From: Saonia sp964398035 | GTDB taxonomy: Bacteria; Bacteroidota; Bacteroidia; Flavobacteriales; Flavobacteriaceae | Assembly (NCBI GenBank): GCA_964398035.1 | Contig: CAYNLI010000001.1 | Coordinates: 1 to 64,000 of the forward strand | Direction of reading: 5' to 3' | Length of the DNA stretch: 64,000 nt | In this document: positions 16,000 to 24,721 of the stretch, one piece after another | Numbering within the stretch: position 1 is the stretch's first letter | Layout of the letters: the number at the start of each line of letters is the position of its first letter | Position numbers and translations under genes: made by a program | The notes under the pieces: model-generated | The model's input: only the letters and a program-made list of their open reading frames with translations | Told to the model about the DNA's origin: nothing | Database searches by the model: none

Positions 16000-17235
16000 T
16001 TACGCGGTTTTTGCTTTAAGACGTTTTAGTCTTTGTTTTACATTTCCTTTAACCACATAATGGTCTATTGTTGGTGCAAACACGTTCATTAATAAAATGG
16101 CCAACATTACCCCTTCTGGATATCCAGGGTTGAATACACGTATCATTATAGAAAAGAATCCAACTAAAAAGCCGTAGATCCATTTTCCTTTATTGGTCTG
16201 TGATGCAGTAACAGGATCCGTTGCCATAAATACCGTACCAAAGGCAAAACCACCTAGTAGTAAATGATGCCAAAACTCTGTATTCATCAAGGTGTAGAAT
16301 TTACTGTATTCCGGCAACCATTCTAAACTTATAATTCCGTTGAAAATCAACCCCATTGCCAATGCCCCAAGTACAGAGGACAACATAATTCTCCAACTTC
16401 CTATTTTAGTGAAAATTAAAAACAGCCCTGCTAAAAGAATTAACAATGTAGATGTTTCTCCTACTGACCCCGGAATAAACCCTAAAAAAGAATTCATCAA
16501 TTCATTGCCTTGACTTAAAACTTCTTTACCCTGTGCAAGACTACCTAATATAGTTTCTCCAGACATGGCATCAAGAGTTGCACCATCGGCAATTTCTTGA
16601 GTTCTTTTTACAGCACCTTCTACCCATACCTTATCACCACTCATCCAAGTAGGATAGGCAAAGAATAAAAATGCTCTTATTGTCAATGCAGGATTTAGAA
16701 TATTCATTCCGGTTCCCCCAAATACTTCTTTACCAATTACAACACCAAACACTACTGCAACAGCTAGCATCCATAATGGAATATCTATAGGTACAATAAG
16801 TGGTACCAACATACCTGTTACCAAGTACCCCTCTTCTACTTCATGTTTTTTTATTACTGCAAAAAGGAATTCAACTCCCAATCCAACAGCATAGGATACA
16901 ATTACTAACGGTATTATTTTCCAAAAACCAACTAGAAAATTATCCATGGTCCAGAATTCTGAACTAAAAAAACCTCCAGAAACTGCTTCTATATCTCCAA
17001 GTGCCAAATAATGCTGATACCCTGCATTGAACATTCCAAAAATCAAACAAGGAACAAGTGCCATTATCACTGTGTTCATTGTACGTTTTAAATCGTCCGC
17101 TGCTTTTATATGGGTGCCATTGTGAGTGATCTCATTTGGCAAGTATAAAAAAGTATGGATTGCATTAAATGCAGGAGCCATCTTAGTGCCCTTATACTTT
17201 TCTTTTAAGTTATGTAAGTTACTTTTTAAACCCAT
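16000..17235 (-). CDS. nqrB: Na+-NQR subunit B, covalent FMN and Na+ channel
   Basis: A 411-residue membrane subunit with about ten helices, the core of sodium translocation and quinone binding. It shows EVFGGTGMNILNPALTIRAFL and GFAFGTVFMATDPVTASQT. The probable flavinylation site is DAMSGETIL with Thr228, where the family motif D-x-x-S-G-A-T has Glu instead of Ala. A DGAT at 217-220 is nearby but lacks the SG spacing. Its first base overlaps the last base of nqrA. Whether the SGET site is modified cannot be seen from sequence. Confidence 0.96.
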   Translation of the reverse strand: MGLKSNLHNLKEKYKGTKMAPAFNAIHTFLYLPNEITHNGTHIKAADDLKRTMNTVIMALVPCLIFGMFNAGYQHYLALGDIEAVSGGFFSSEFWTMDNFLVGFWKIIPLVIVSYAVGLGVEFLFAVIKKHEVEEGYLVTGMLVPLIVPIDIPLWMLAVAVVFGVVIGKEVFGGTGMNILNPALTIRAFLFFAYPTWMSGDKVWVEGAVKRTQEIADGATLDAMSGETILGSLAQGKEVLSQGNELMNSFLGFIPGSVGETSTLLILLAGLFLIFTKIGSWRIMLSSVLGALAMGLIFNGIISLEWLPEYSKFYTLMNTEFWHHLLLGGFAFGTVFMATDPVTASQTNKGKWIYGFLVGFFSIMIRVFNPGYPEGVMLAILLMNVFAPTIDHYVVKGNVKQRLKRLKAKTA

Positions 17236-18587
17236 TATCCTATTTCTTTAATCATTAGATCCAAACCTTTTCTAATAATATCCTGATGTGGTTGTTTAGA
17301 CACACAAACAAATTCTGTTAATGCAAAATCTTCTGGTGCTACCTCATACATTCCCAAAGCCTCCATTTCGTCAAGATCTTTATACATACATGCTTTTAAA
17401 ATCTGCATTGGAAATATATCCAATGGAAAAACAGTTTCATAAGTTCCCGTGATAACAAATGCCCTGTGTTCACCATTGGTATTTGTATTTAAACTGAACT
17501 TCTTATTTGGTGTTAACCAAGAAAAAGTCAATGCTCTAGAGGTTGATACTTTATTGAAAATAGGTTTTGTCCAACCCATAAATTCATAATCATCACCTTC
17601 TGGAATGGCTGTAACGGTATTGTTGTAAAATCCTAAATGTCCGTCTGGGTTACTTTTAGCACCTATAAGCACATCTCCGTTTATTACCCTGAACTTATCT
17701 TCATTTACACCACTGGCATATAAAAAGGTAGAAACTTCCGCTCCTATTTTTGTTTTATAATATTTTGGGGCTTTTACAGAAGAACCAACAAGTGCAACAA
17801 TACGCTCTGCATTGAATTCACCTGTAAGCAAAAGTTCACCTATGATTACCAAATCTTGGGGCGTTATGGTCCAAACTACTTCTCCCTTATTGACAGGGTC
17901 AATTTTATTTATTTGTGTCCCCACCAATCCTGCAGGATGTGGCCCTGAAACAGTATGGTGTTCCACACCGCTTAATCCAGCCAACGGTGAGTTGGATGAT
18001 TTCCCAACTGACACATGTACTTTACCTGAAGTAAGTTTTCCAAGAGCAGTCAATGCTGCCTGCAACTCATTTTCCCTGCCTTGCAACACATAGTCCAATT
18101 CTGCCGCCAAAGGTGCAGTGGTATAGCCAGAAACAAATATTGCTTTTGGTGTATTTTCAGGATTTGCAATAACATCATAAGGTCTTTGCTTAATAAATGG
18201 CCAACAGCCAGATTTTAACAAAAGTGCCTTAATATCTTCAGCTGATGCATTTTCCACATCCACTTTTTCATGACTCACAATACTTGGGGTCTTATCAGCA
18301 AGAATTTTCAATGATAACACCTTTCTTCTTGCTCCTCTTTCTATCTCAACCAATTCTCCACTCACAGGAGAGACAAAGAGCATACCCTCACAACTCTTTT
18401 TATAGAAAAGTGCTTCGCCTGCTTTAACCTTACCACCTTGTTTTACTAACATTTTGGGGGTTATTCCATGAAAATCCAAAAGATTTATTGAGTATGCGTT
18501 GCTTAATGTGGCTTTGGAAGTAGTCTGTTCAGCAGCTCCAACAAGGTTGATGCTCAAGCCTTTTTTAATCCGAATGTCTTTAGACAT
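17235..18587 (-). CDS. nqrA: Na+-NQR subunit A
   Basis: A 450-residue cytoplasmic subunit, the first gene of the operon encoding the sodium-pumping NADH:quinone oxidoreductase. It lacks membrane helices. Family features include the N-terminal barrel-sandwich region (IRIKKGLSINLVG and VKAGEALFYKK), GVEHHTVSGPHPAGLVGTQI, and the C-terminal domain ending with FVCVSKQPHQDIIRKGLDLM. The order nqrABCDEF followed by an unknown gene and apbE forms a complete set for the complex and its flavinylation. A promoter-like box is about 35 bases upstream of the start. Confidence 0.97.
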   Translation of the reverse strand: MSKDIRIKKGLSINLVGAAEQTTSKATLSNAYSINLLDFHGITPKMLVKQGGKVKAGEALFYKKSCEGMLFVSPVSGELVEIERGARRKVLSLKILADKTPSIVSHEKVDVENASAEDIKALLLKSGCWPFIKQRPYDVIANPENTPKAIFVSGYTTAPLAAELDYVLQGRENELQAALTALGKLTSGKVHVSVGKSSNSPLAGLSGVEHHTVSGPHPAGLVGTQINKIDPVNKGEVVWTITPQDLVIIGELLLTGEFNAERIVALVGSSVKAPKYYKTKIGAEVSTFLYASGVNEDKFRVINGDVLIGAKSNPDGHLGFYNNTVTAIPEGDDYEFMGWTKPIFNKVSTSRALTFSWLTPNKKFSLNTNTNGEHRAFVITGTYETVFPLDIFPMQILKACMYKDLDEMEALGMYEVAPEDFALTEFVCVSKQPHQDIIRKGLDLMIKEIG

Positions 18588-18621
18588 ATTATAGTAGACC
18601 TTAGGTTATAAAAATTTGATG

Positions 18622-18629
18622 CAAATTTA
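18622..18629 (-). promoter_or_regulatory. Promoter of the nqr operon
   Basis: On the minus strand the sequence reads TAAATTTG, matching TAnnTTTG, with a TTG at 18655-18657 that is slightly far (25 bases) for a -33 element. The leader to the nqrA start at 18587 would be about 30 bases. Confidence 0.5.
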
Positions 18630-18684
18630 AAATTTTAACATCATACTAACCTTGCAAGAAGTATTAAAAAACAGGTTTTCATTG

Positions 18685-18705
18685 TATTTATAACGATTCT
18701 AAATA
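18685..18705. promoter_or_regulatory. Fur/PerR-like palindrome
   Basis: TATTTATAAC, one base, ATTCTAAATA is a 21-bp palindrome of 10-1-10 with eight of ten positions matching. The inner 15 bases (18688-18702) resemble the PerR/Fur 7-1-7 box TTATAATnATTATAA. It lies between the divergent nqrA and the DUF5103 gene, about 55 bases upstream of the nqr -7 box. A regulator is inferred from pattern only. Confidence 0.35.
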
Positions 18706-18785
18706 ATGGAGATTGTTTACCTACAAAAGAACCTCTTAAGTTACTGGGCATGCTTTTTGTTTACCTTTATCCAAAAAATAATTTA

Positions 18786-20024
18786 ATGCGAACAATTCTT
18801 ATCCTAGTCTTTCTCTTTACCATCCCATTATTTGGACAAGTACAAGAAGAGATAAATCCACCTGAAAACATTAAATCTATAATCTTTAAGGGAACAACGG
18901 AAGATCAATTTCCCATTGTGCAATTGGGAGAATCTTTTCATCTGGAATTTGATGATACTTTAGCGCAAGAACAAGATTATTATTATAAAATTGTACACTG
19001 CAATTACGATTGGACACCTTCCTCTCTTTTAAAATCACAATATCTTAATGGAATGGACAATCAGCGCATTATAGATTATGGAAATAGTTATAGCACACTA
19101 CAACCCTATTCCAACTACAACCTTACCATACCCAATAATAATGTCAGATTAAAGGCCAGCGGTAATTATATGTTAGAAATTTATAATAATAGTTATGAAC
19201 TTCAATTTTCTAGACGGTTTGTAATTTATAAGGATATTGCCAAAGTTGGGGCGGTCATAAAAAGGTCTAGGGACTTTGCATACCTTAATGAGAAGCAAGT
19301 GGTACAGTTTACTATAAATCCATCAGGCTTTCAATTGGTAAACCCAAAGAGAGAGGTAAAAGTGGTTATTATACAAAACTACCATTGGCCAACCGCTTTA
19401 TATAATATTGCTCCGCAATACACTCTTGGAAGTAAATTAGTATACAAATACGACCAAGAAACCAGTTTTTTTGGCGGAAATGAATTTCTGAATTTTGATA
19501 CCAGTGATCTACGTGCACCCAGTGCCGCCATATCAAAAATTGAATACAAAGAACTTTACCATCACATTTTGTTTGCAGATAGGCATCGTGCAGATAGGCC
19601 ATATACCTATTACCCTGATATCAATGGTGATTTTGTAATCCGTACGCTACAAGGCAATGACAACTCTAGGGAAGCAGAATACACCCAAGTGCATTTTAGC
19701 ATTCCTTACACAACAAACATTGGACTGAGTGATGTTTATGTCTTTGGAAAATTCAACAATTATGATTTGAATGAAGATAACAAAATGGTCTATAATGAAG
19801 AGTCTGGATACTTAGAAGCTACCATTAAAATAAAACAAGGTTTTAACAATTACAAGTACGTCATAAAGAATGAAAACGGCACTATAGACCTAAATACCAT
19901 TGGCGGTAATTTTCATTTCACAGAGAACAACTACACCATTTTGGTCTACTATAGAAACTTTGGAGACCTATATGATAGCATTATTGGAATAGGCTCTGCA
20001 AATTCAAGAGATATCAGCAATTAA
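18786..20024 (+). CDS. DUF5103 domain-containing secreted protein
   Basis: A 412-residue protein from the ATG at 18786, which gives a signal peptide (MRTILILVFLFTIPLFGQ); the upstream ATG at 18750 would add 12 residues before it. The body matches my recollection of the DUF5103 family: PPENIKSIIFKG, YYKIVHCNYDWTPS, FSRRFVIYKDIAKVGA and a C-terminal early-set-like domain with DVYVFGKFNNYDLNEDNKM. Such proteins are widespread in Bacteroidetes, and their role is not established. No sorting domain for T9SS is seen at the C terminus. It is followed 24 bases later by the DUF3667 gene. Confidence 0.85.
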   Translation: MRTILILVFLFTIPLFGQVQEEINPPENIKSIIFKGTTEDQFPIVQLGESFHLEFDDTLAQEQDYYYKIVHCNYDWTPSSLLKSQYLNGMDNQRIIDYGNSYSTLQPYSNYNLTIPNNNVRLKASGNYMLEIYNNSYELQFSRRFVIYKDIAKVGAVIKRSRDFAYLNEKQVVQFTINPSGFQLVNPKREVKVVIIQNYHWPTALYNIAPQYTLGSKLVYKYDQETSFFGGNEFLNFDTSDLRAPSAAISKIEYKELYHHILFADRHRADRPYTYYPDINGDFVIRTLQGNDNSREAEYTQVHFSIPYTTNIGLSDVYVFGKFNNYDLNEDNKMVYNEESGYLEATIKIKQGFNNYKYVIKNENGTIDLNTIGGNFHFTENNYTILVYYRNFGDLYDSIIGIGSANSRDISN

Positions 20025-20048
20025 TGTATATTTATCTTTTGAGGATAA

Positions 20049-21152
20049 ATGGACAACAAACCAACAATAATACCTAAAGGAAGACACCTACTTAAATATC
20101 GGGGAACCGAATGTTTAAATTGCGGGCATCTTTTGGACATGAGCGATAAATACTGCCCCAATTGCTCACAGGCCAACAGCACAAAAAAATTGACACTTAA
20201 AGATTTTTTTGATGAATTTTTTAGCAATTTGTTCTCCTATGATTCCAAACTACTGCAAACCTTATCGGCACTTCTTATACGTCCAGGGTCAATCACCAAA
20301 GATTTTATCAAGGGCAAACGAGTATCATACACCAATCCCTTTCGTTTTTTATTGAGTTTGGCATTTGTTTATTTCTTAATGTTGAGTTTTTCTGGAGATT
20401 ATGAAGAATTGAACAGCTATGGCTATAAAAGTAATGGCGACACCTTAAAAGAAGTCAATCTTAATTTTAGCTCCCCAAAAGAAGAAGGAGAAGAAGTCTT
20501 GAACGCTTTGGATTCTTTAAATGTATTGATTACAAATTCTAAAAAAGATTCTATACTACTGGCTGATCCTGAAAAATATTTCAACGGTTTAAATGATAAA
20601 CCCAAAGGAAATCGTCGTTATCAAAAATTAGAATTCTTCTATAAATTGACTGAAAATGAACAGATTAATAATTTTAAGGATGCTAAAGAACAGTACAATA
20701 TAGAAGACACCTATGAAAACAGAGTTGCATTTGAAGTTTCTAACAGTATCTTTAAAGTATTTCAACAACCTGGAAGCTTTGCAACTGACCTAATTTCCAA
20801 ACTTCCTTTTTTGATATTTTTCTTTTTACCTGTATTCGCTTTGTTCATTTGGTTGGCTTATATCAGAAAAAAGCACAATTATACCGATCATCTTATCTTT
20901 AGTTTTCATAATCAATCTTTGTTGTTTATCTTGCTCATTATTAGCTTTATAATAGATGCTATTTTTGAAGTGAACAGTTCTGGTATTTTCTTGTTGATTT
21001 TTTCCATATATCTTTTTATAGCCATGTGGAAATTCTATGAACAGGGAATAATTAAAACCAGTATTAAATATATATTTCTAAATACTGTCTTTTTTATATT
21101 GGCATTTTTTACAGCACTGGTATCAATAACTGTAAGTGCAATTACATATTGA
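20049..21152 (+). CDS. DUF3667 zinc-ribbon membrane protein
   Basis: A 367-residue protein with an N-terminal zinc ribbon (CLNCGHLLDMSDKYCPNCSQ, Cys22, 25, 36 and 39), a short conserved segment LTLKDFFDEFFSNLFSYDSKL and SITKDFIKGKRVSYTNPFRFLL, and at least four membrane helices: one at about residues 95-117 and three or four in the last 130 residues. The middle part (120-230) is charged. The layout is typical of the DUF3667 family in Bacteroidetes, with no known function. It is probably co-transcribed with apaG 12 bases downstream. Confidence 0.85.
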   Translation: MDNKPTIIPKGRHLLKYRGTECLNCGHLLDMSDKYCPNCSQANSTKKLTLKDFFDEFFSNLFSYDSKLLQTLSALLIRPGSITKDFIKGKRVSYTNPFRFLLSLAFVYFLMLSFSGDYEELNSYGYKSNGDTLKEVNLNFSSPKEEGEEVLNALDSLNVLITNSKKDSILLADPEKYFNGLNDKPKGNRRYQKLEFFYKLTENEQINNFKDAKEQYNIEDTYENRVAFEVSNSIFKVFQQPGSFATDLISKLPFLIFFFLPVFALFIWLAYIRKKHNYTDHLIFSFHNQSLLFILLIISFIIDAIFEVNSSGIFLLIFSIYLFIAMWKFYEQGIIKTSIKYIFLNTVFFILAFFTALVSITVSAITY

Positions 21153-21164
21153 AGATTAGAATAT

Positions 21165-21551
21165 ATGATTACACAAGTAACAAAAGGCATAAAAATATCT
21201 ATAGACACTAGTTTTGAAGGAACTTTCTTTAAAAACTATAAAATGCACTTTGCCTTTGGCTACACCATCACCATAGAAAACCAGAGCAAGGATTCTGTGC
21301 AATTAACTTCTCGTCACTGGCAAATCTATGATGCTTTGAACGAAATGGAAATTGCGGATGGCGAAGGTGTTATTGGTAAAAAACCCGTAATAAAACCAGG
21401 CGAATCCCACACCTATAGTTCTGGATGTCTTTTAGGTTCTCCTATTGGCGCAATGAGAGGTCACTACAATATGGTGAACTTTAGTTCTACTGAAAAATTC
21501 AGGGTATATATTCCTACTTTTAAATTTAGCGCTCCTTTTGCTTTAAATTAA
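21165..21551 (+). CDS. apaG: ApaG protein
   Basis: A 128-residue protein with the ApaG fold, an immunoglobulin-like beta sandwich. Motifs seen are TKGIKISIDTSF, FAFGYTITIENQS, LTSRHWQIYDA, EVIGEGVIGKKP-like (GEGVIGKKPVIKPGESHTY) and SGCLLGSPIGAMRGHY. In enterobacteria it is linked to cobalt and magnesium resistance; the biochemical role is not clear. It lacks a signal and is cytosolic. Close spacing suggests a unit with the DUF3667 gene. Confidence 0.93.
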   Translation: MITQVTKGIKISIDTSFEGTFFKNYKMHFAFGYTITIENQSKDSVQLTSRHWQIYDALNEMEIADGEGVIGKKPVIKPGESHTYSSGCLLGSPIGAMRGHYNMVNFSSTEKFRVYIPTFKFSAPFALN

Positions 21552-21633
21552 AAAATTTTACTTCTTTTTTAGTTTTACAAAACTGTTAGGTTTCACTAAC
21601 TTTATCCCAAAATTTGTTTTAAAATACACAATT

Positions 21634-23268
21634 ATGGGTAAAGGATTTTTTCAAGTACCAACTGCATATAACGAACCGATAAAAAGTTATGCTCCCGGCA
21701 CACCAGAAAGGGAAGCTGTTCTCAAACAATACAAAACCTATTTTAATGGAGGTGTTGATGTTCCCTTATATATTGGGAATGAAGAAATCCGGACAGGGAA
21801 CACCAGACCCATGTCCCCACCCCATGACCATAAACATACTGTAGGGCAATATCATCTAGCAGAAAAGGAACATGTTTCCAAAGCAATTGCAAATGCATTG
21901 GAGGCACGTGACAATTGGGCAAACTTAACTTGGGAGCAACGCGCTGCTATTTTTATGAAAGCTGCCGAATTGCTAGCTGGACCATACAGAGCAAAAATAA
22001 ATGCTGCCACCATGATTGCGCAGTCCAAAACCATTCACCAAGCAGAGATTGATGCTGCCTGTGAGTTTATAGATTTTCTACGTTTTAATGTGGAATTTAT
22101 GTCACAGATATATGAAGAGCAACCAGACTCTTCTGAAGGCATTTGGAACAGAGTAGAATACCGCCCGTTAGAAGGTTTTATTTACGCCATTACACCATTT
22201 AATTTTACGGCCATAGCAGGAAACTTACCCGCCAGTGCTGCCATGATGGGCAATGTAGTGATATGGAAACCCAGTGACCATCAGGTTTTCTCAGCAAAGG
22301 TTATTGTAGATGTTTTTAAAGAAGCTGGTCTGCCAGACGGTGTTATAAATGTTATTTATGGTGACCCTGTGATGATTACCAAAACAGTATTGGACAGTCC
22401 AGATTTTGCTGGAATCCATTTTACAGGTTCTACTTATGTATTTAAAGAACTGTGGAAGCAAATAGGAACCAATATCCACAATTACAAAACCTATCCCAGA
22501 ATTGTTGGGGAAACAGGAGGGAAAGATTTCATTATAGCACATTCTTCTGCCAAACCAGAACAAGTGGCAACTGCCATAATCCGTGGGTCATTTGAATTTC
22601 AAGGGCAAAAATGTAGTGCCGCATCAAGAGTATATCTGCCAAAATCCACGGCCAATGAAATATTGGATTTAGTGAAAGAAGACATGAAATCTTTCAACAA
22701 ACCAGGCTCACCAGAAGACATGAGCAATTTTATAACTGCTGTTATCCATGAAGGTTCGTTTGACAAACTAGCAAAATACATAGACCAAGCCAAAAAGGAC
22801 AAAAATGTAGAAGTCATTGCTGGTGGAGGATATGACAAATCCAAAGGGTACTTTATAGAGCCTACCGTATTATTGACCACCGACCCAAAATACACCACAA
22901 TGGAAACCGAACTTTTTGGACCAGTAGTGACCATCTATATTTACGAAGACAAAGATTGGAGCAAAACATTAAAATTAGTGGATTCCACTTCTGAATATGC
23001 ATTGACAGGTGCTGTATTGTCCACAGACCGTTATGCCATTGATGAAGCTACCAAAACATTACAAAACAGTGCTGGGAATTTTTATGTAAATGACAAGCCT
23101 ACGGGAGCCGTTGTTGGTCAGCAACCATTTGGTGGCGCAAGAGCTTCTGGAACCAATGACAAAGCCGGTTCTCCACAAAACTTATTGCGTTGGGTATCTC
23201 CACGGTTGATTAAAGAAACATTGGTGACACCAGAAGATTACAGATATCCATTTTTAGGCAAAGAATAA
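21634..23268 (+). CDS. pruA: L-glutamate gamma-semialdehyde dehydrogenase
   Basis: A 544-residue NAD-dependent aldehyde dehydrogenase that converts glutamate semialdehyde (pyrroline-5-carboxylate) to glutamate, the second step of proline degradation. It is the single-function form, without a proline dehydrogenase domain. Signatures are ITPFNFTAIAGNLPA, GETGGKDFIIAH with the catalytic Glu, FEFQGQKCSAASRVY with the catalytic Cys, and QPFGGARASGTNDKAG near the end. The length is normal for the Bacteroidetes type. No partner putA is in the window. Confidence 0.96.
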   Translation: MGKGFFQVPTAYNEPIKSYAPGTPEREAVLKQYKTYFNGGVDVPLYIGNEEIRTGNTRPMSPPHDHKHTVGQYHLAEKEHVSKAIANALEARDNWANLTWEQRAAIFMKAAELLAGPYRAKINAATMIAQSKTIHQAEIDAACEFIDFLRFNVEFMSQIYEEQPDSSEGIWNRVEYRPLEGFIYAITPFNFTAIAGNLPASAAMMGNVVIWKPSDHQVFSAKVIVDVFKEAGLPDGVINVIYGDPVMITKTVLDSPDFAGIHFTGSTYVFKELWKQIGTNIHNYKTYPRIVGETGGKDFIIAHSSAKPEQVATAIIRGSFEFQGQKCSAASRVYLPKSTANEILDLVKEDMKSFNKPGSPEDMSNFITAVIHEGSFDKLAKYIDQAKKDKNVEVIAGGGYDKSKGYFIEPTVLLTTDPKYTTMETELFGPVVTIYIYEDKDWSKTLKLVDSTSEYALTGAVLSTDRYAIDEATKTLQNSAGNFYVNDKPTGAVVGQQPFGGARASGTNDKAGSPQNLLRWVSPRLIKETLVTPEDYRYPFLGKE

Positions 23269-23310
23269 ACAAATCTATTATTTTAGTCATATGTCTAATC
23301 AAAGATGTGA

Positions 23311-23358
23311 CATTACATCAGTTTTATACACTTAAATAAATATAAAACTGATGTAATG
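23311..23358. repeat. Perfect 18-bp inverted repeat
   Basis: Arms 23311-23328 and 23341-23358 are fully complementary (CATTACATCAGTTTTATA in one direction), with a 12-base loop. It lies 42 bases after pruA. There is no T run directly after the stem, so it is not a standard terminator; it could be an mRNA-stabilising hairpin, a small palindromic element or a relic of a mobile element. Confidence 0.75.
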
Positions 23359-23417
23359 CATCTATATAAACAAGTTGCCAATAATATGGCCCAAAAATAG
23401 AAACATCAGTATTTAAA

Positions 23418-23801
23418 ATGAAAATTTTAATATTTGGAGCATCAGGTTCTGGAACAACTACACTAGGAAGAGAGCTTAAAAAAAAGACAGAATTCAAACA
23501 TTTAGATGTTGATGATTATTACTGGAAATCGACTGAACCACCCTTTCAAGAAAAAATACCATTAGTTGAAAGAAACAAAAAACTAACATCTGATTTCAAA
23601 AAATATGAAAATTTAATTATCAGTGGATCAATGGTAAGTTGGGGTAAACAATGGGAAAAAGCATTTGATTTAGCAATTTTTATTTACTTGGATAGCGATA
23701 CAAGAATAAAACGCCTTGAAAAAAGAGAAATTGAAAGATATGGAAACAAACTTTTGACCGACAAGAAAACCCAACTGGATTCAAAAGCATTTCTAGAATG
23801 A
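23418..23801 (+). pseudogene. Truncated adenylate-kinase-like ATPase
   Basis: A 127-residue ORF beginning with MKILIFGASGSGTTTLGREL, a Walker A (GASGSGTT), with LDVDDYYW and a later FIYLDSDTRIKRLEKREIERYG lid-like region. This is the P-loop kinase or topology-modulation ATPase type, which usually has about 170-180 residues. The ORF stops after SKAFLE, where family members continue with an aromatic and further helices. Directly at the stop, in another frame, the last 36 residues of a DinB-like protein begin. This looks like a deletion that joined two genes. A functional short protein is possible but unlikely. Confidence 0.7.
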
Positions 23802-23908
23802 GCACACTAGCTGGTCTTTTAACCGTTATGGAACATAATGGAGAACATAAAGGTCAATTAATCGCATATGCAAGATCCAACGGTGTTGTACCACCATGGA
23901 GCAAATAA
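23798..23908 (+). pseudogene. 3' remnant of a DinB-family gene
   Basis: A reading frame from ATG 23798 to TAA 23906-23908 gives 36 residues: STLAGLLTVMEHNGEHKG then QLIAYARSNGVVPPWSK. This is the C-terminal helix of DinB-like four-helix proteins, with the His-x-x-x-His pattern (HNGEH) of the metal site and the usual PPWS ending. The first three helices are missing. It overlaps the end of the truncated ATPase ORF by four bases, so both remnants meet at about 23798. Confidence 0.6.
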
Positions 23909-23927
23909 ATTATTGAAAGCATTTATA

Positions 23928-23955
23928 AAAAAGGAGCCAAATGGCTCCTTTTTTG
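23928..23955. terminator. Rho-independent terminator
   Basis: AAGGAGCC and GGCTCCTT (23931-23938 and 23943-23950) form a stem with A and T runs on each side. It sits between the DinB remnant and rsmG and can act in both directions. Confidence 0.85.
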
Positions 23956-23977
23956 TTTTATCCAGTAAAAATCATCG

Positions 23978-24613
23978 TTACCCTTTATACTTCATTGGCA
24001 AATACACCACTTTTTTGGTTTCAAAAAAATCTTCTTTAAAATAGTCTTCCAAATCAAAAGTCTGTGCTGTACGGTAATCTTGTAATTCTTCTGACAAGTC
24101 GCCACCTTTTAAATACAGAATGCCATTTTTTCTCTCCTGTAAAGATTCCTTTTTAATTTTTCCTTTTGTCCAATGAACAAAAGTTGGCATGGCTGCCACT
24201 GCTCTACTTACAATAAAATCAAATTGAGTTTTAAGCTCTTCCACTCGTCCATGCAAAGTATTAACATTCGTCAATCCTAATCCTTCTACCACTTCATTTA
24301 CAACCTTTATTTTTTTACCAATAGCATCCACTAAAGTAAAATGGGTTTCAGGATACAGAATGGCCAAAGGAATACCCGGAAAACCACCACCTGTGCCTAC
24401 ATCCAAAACAGAAGTCCCTGATTTAAATGCATGTATTTTGGCAATTCCCAAGGAATGTAAAACATGGCGCAAATACAATTCATCAATATCTTTTCTGGAA
24501 ACCACATTTATTTTTTGGTTCCAGTCCTTATATAGATCTTCAAGTTGCAAAAATTGCTCTTGTTGTAGTTTTGTTAAATCTGGAAAATAGTTGAAAATTA
24601 TGTCTGCTTTCAT
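23978..24613 (-). CDS. rsmG: 16S rRNA (guanine527-N7)-methyltransferase RsmG
   Basis: A 211-residue enzyme that methylates G527 in the 530 loop of 16S rRNA using SAM. The SAM site is VLDVGTGGGFPGIPLAILYP; other family sequence is WNQKINVVSRKDIDELYLRH, FTLVDAIGKKIKVVNE and DFIVSRAVAAMP. Length and order are normal. It stands alone on the minus strand with a promoter-like box 20 bases upstream and a terminator downstream. Confidence 0.96.
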   Translation of the reverse strand: MKADIIFNYFPDLTKLQQEQFLQLEDLYKDWNQKINVVSRKDIDELYLRHVLHSLGIAKIHAFKSGTSVLDVGTGGGFPGIPLAILYPETHFTLVDAIGKKIKVVNEVVEGLGLTNVNTLHGRVEELKTQFDFIVSRAVAAMPTFVHWTKGKIKKESLQERKNGILYLKGGDLSEELQDYRTAQTFDLEDYFKEDFFETKKVVYLPMKYKG

Positions 24614-24633
24614 TGATATTCCTTTAATTTTGT

Positions 24634-24641
24634 CAAAAATA
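24634..24641 (-). promoter_or_regulatory. -7 box of rsmG
   Basis: The minus strand reads TATTTTTG, matching TAnnTTTG, 20 bases before the rsmG ATG. No convincing -33 TTG is seen. Confidence 0.5.
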
Positions 24642-24721
24642 CTACTTTAGCCATCATAAGCCTTGTTTATGATTAAGACAATACCTTAAAATAAAGTAGA
24701 TTTAGATTAAATATAAATAGC

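Noticed and set aside
14000..19000. Plus-strand ORFs over the nqr operon (for example 15714-16019)
   Set aside because: They are shadows of the nqr genes on the other strand with no family features.
21587..21608. Hairpin GTTAG-GTTTCA-CTAAC before pruA as a regulatory element
   Set aside because: Only five base pairs in AT-rich DNA, not distinguishable from chance.
23418..23908. Programmed frameshift joining the ATPase and DinB parts
   Set aside because: The two parts are from unrelated families and there is no slippery sequence at the junction; a deletion is simpler.
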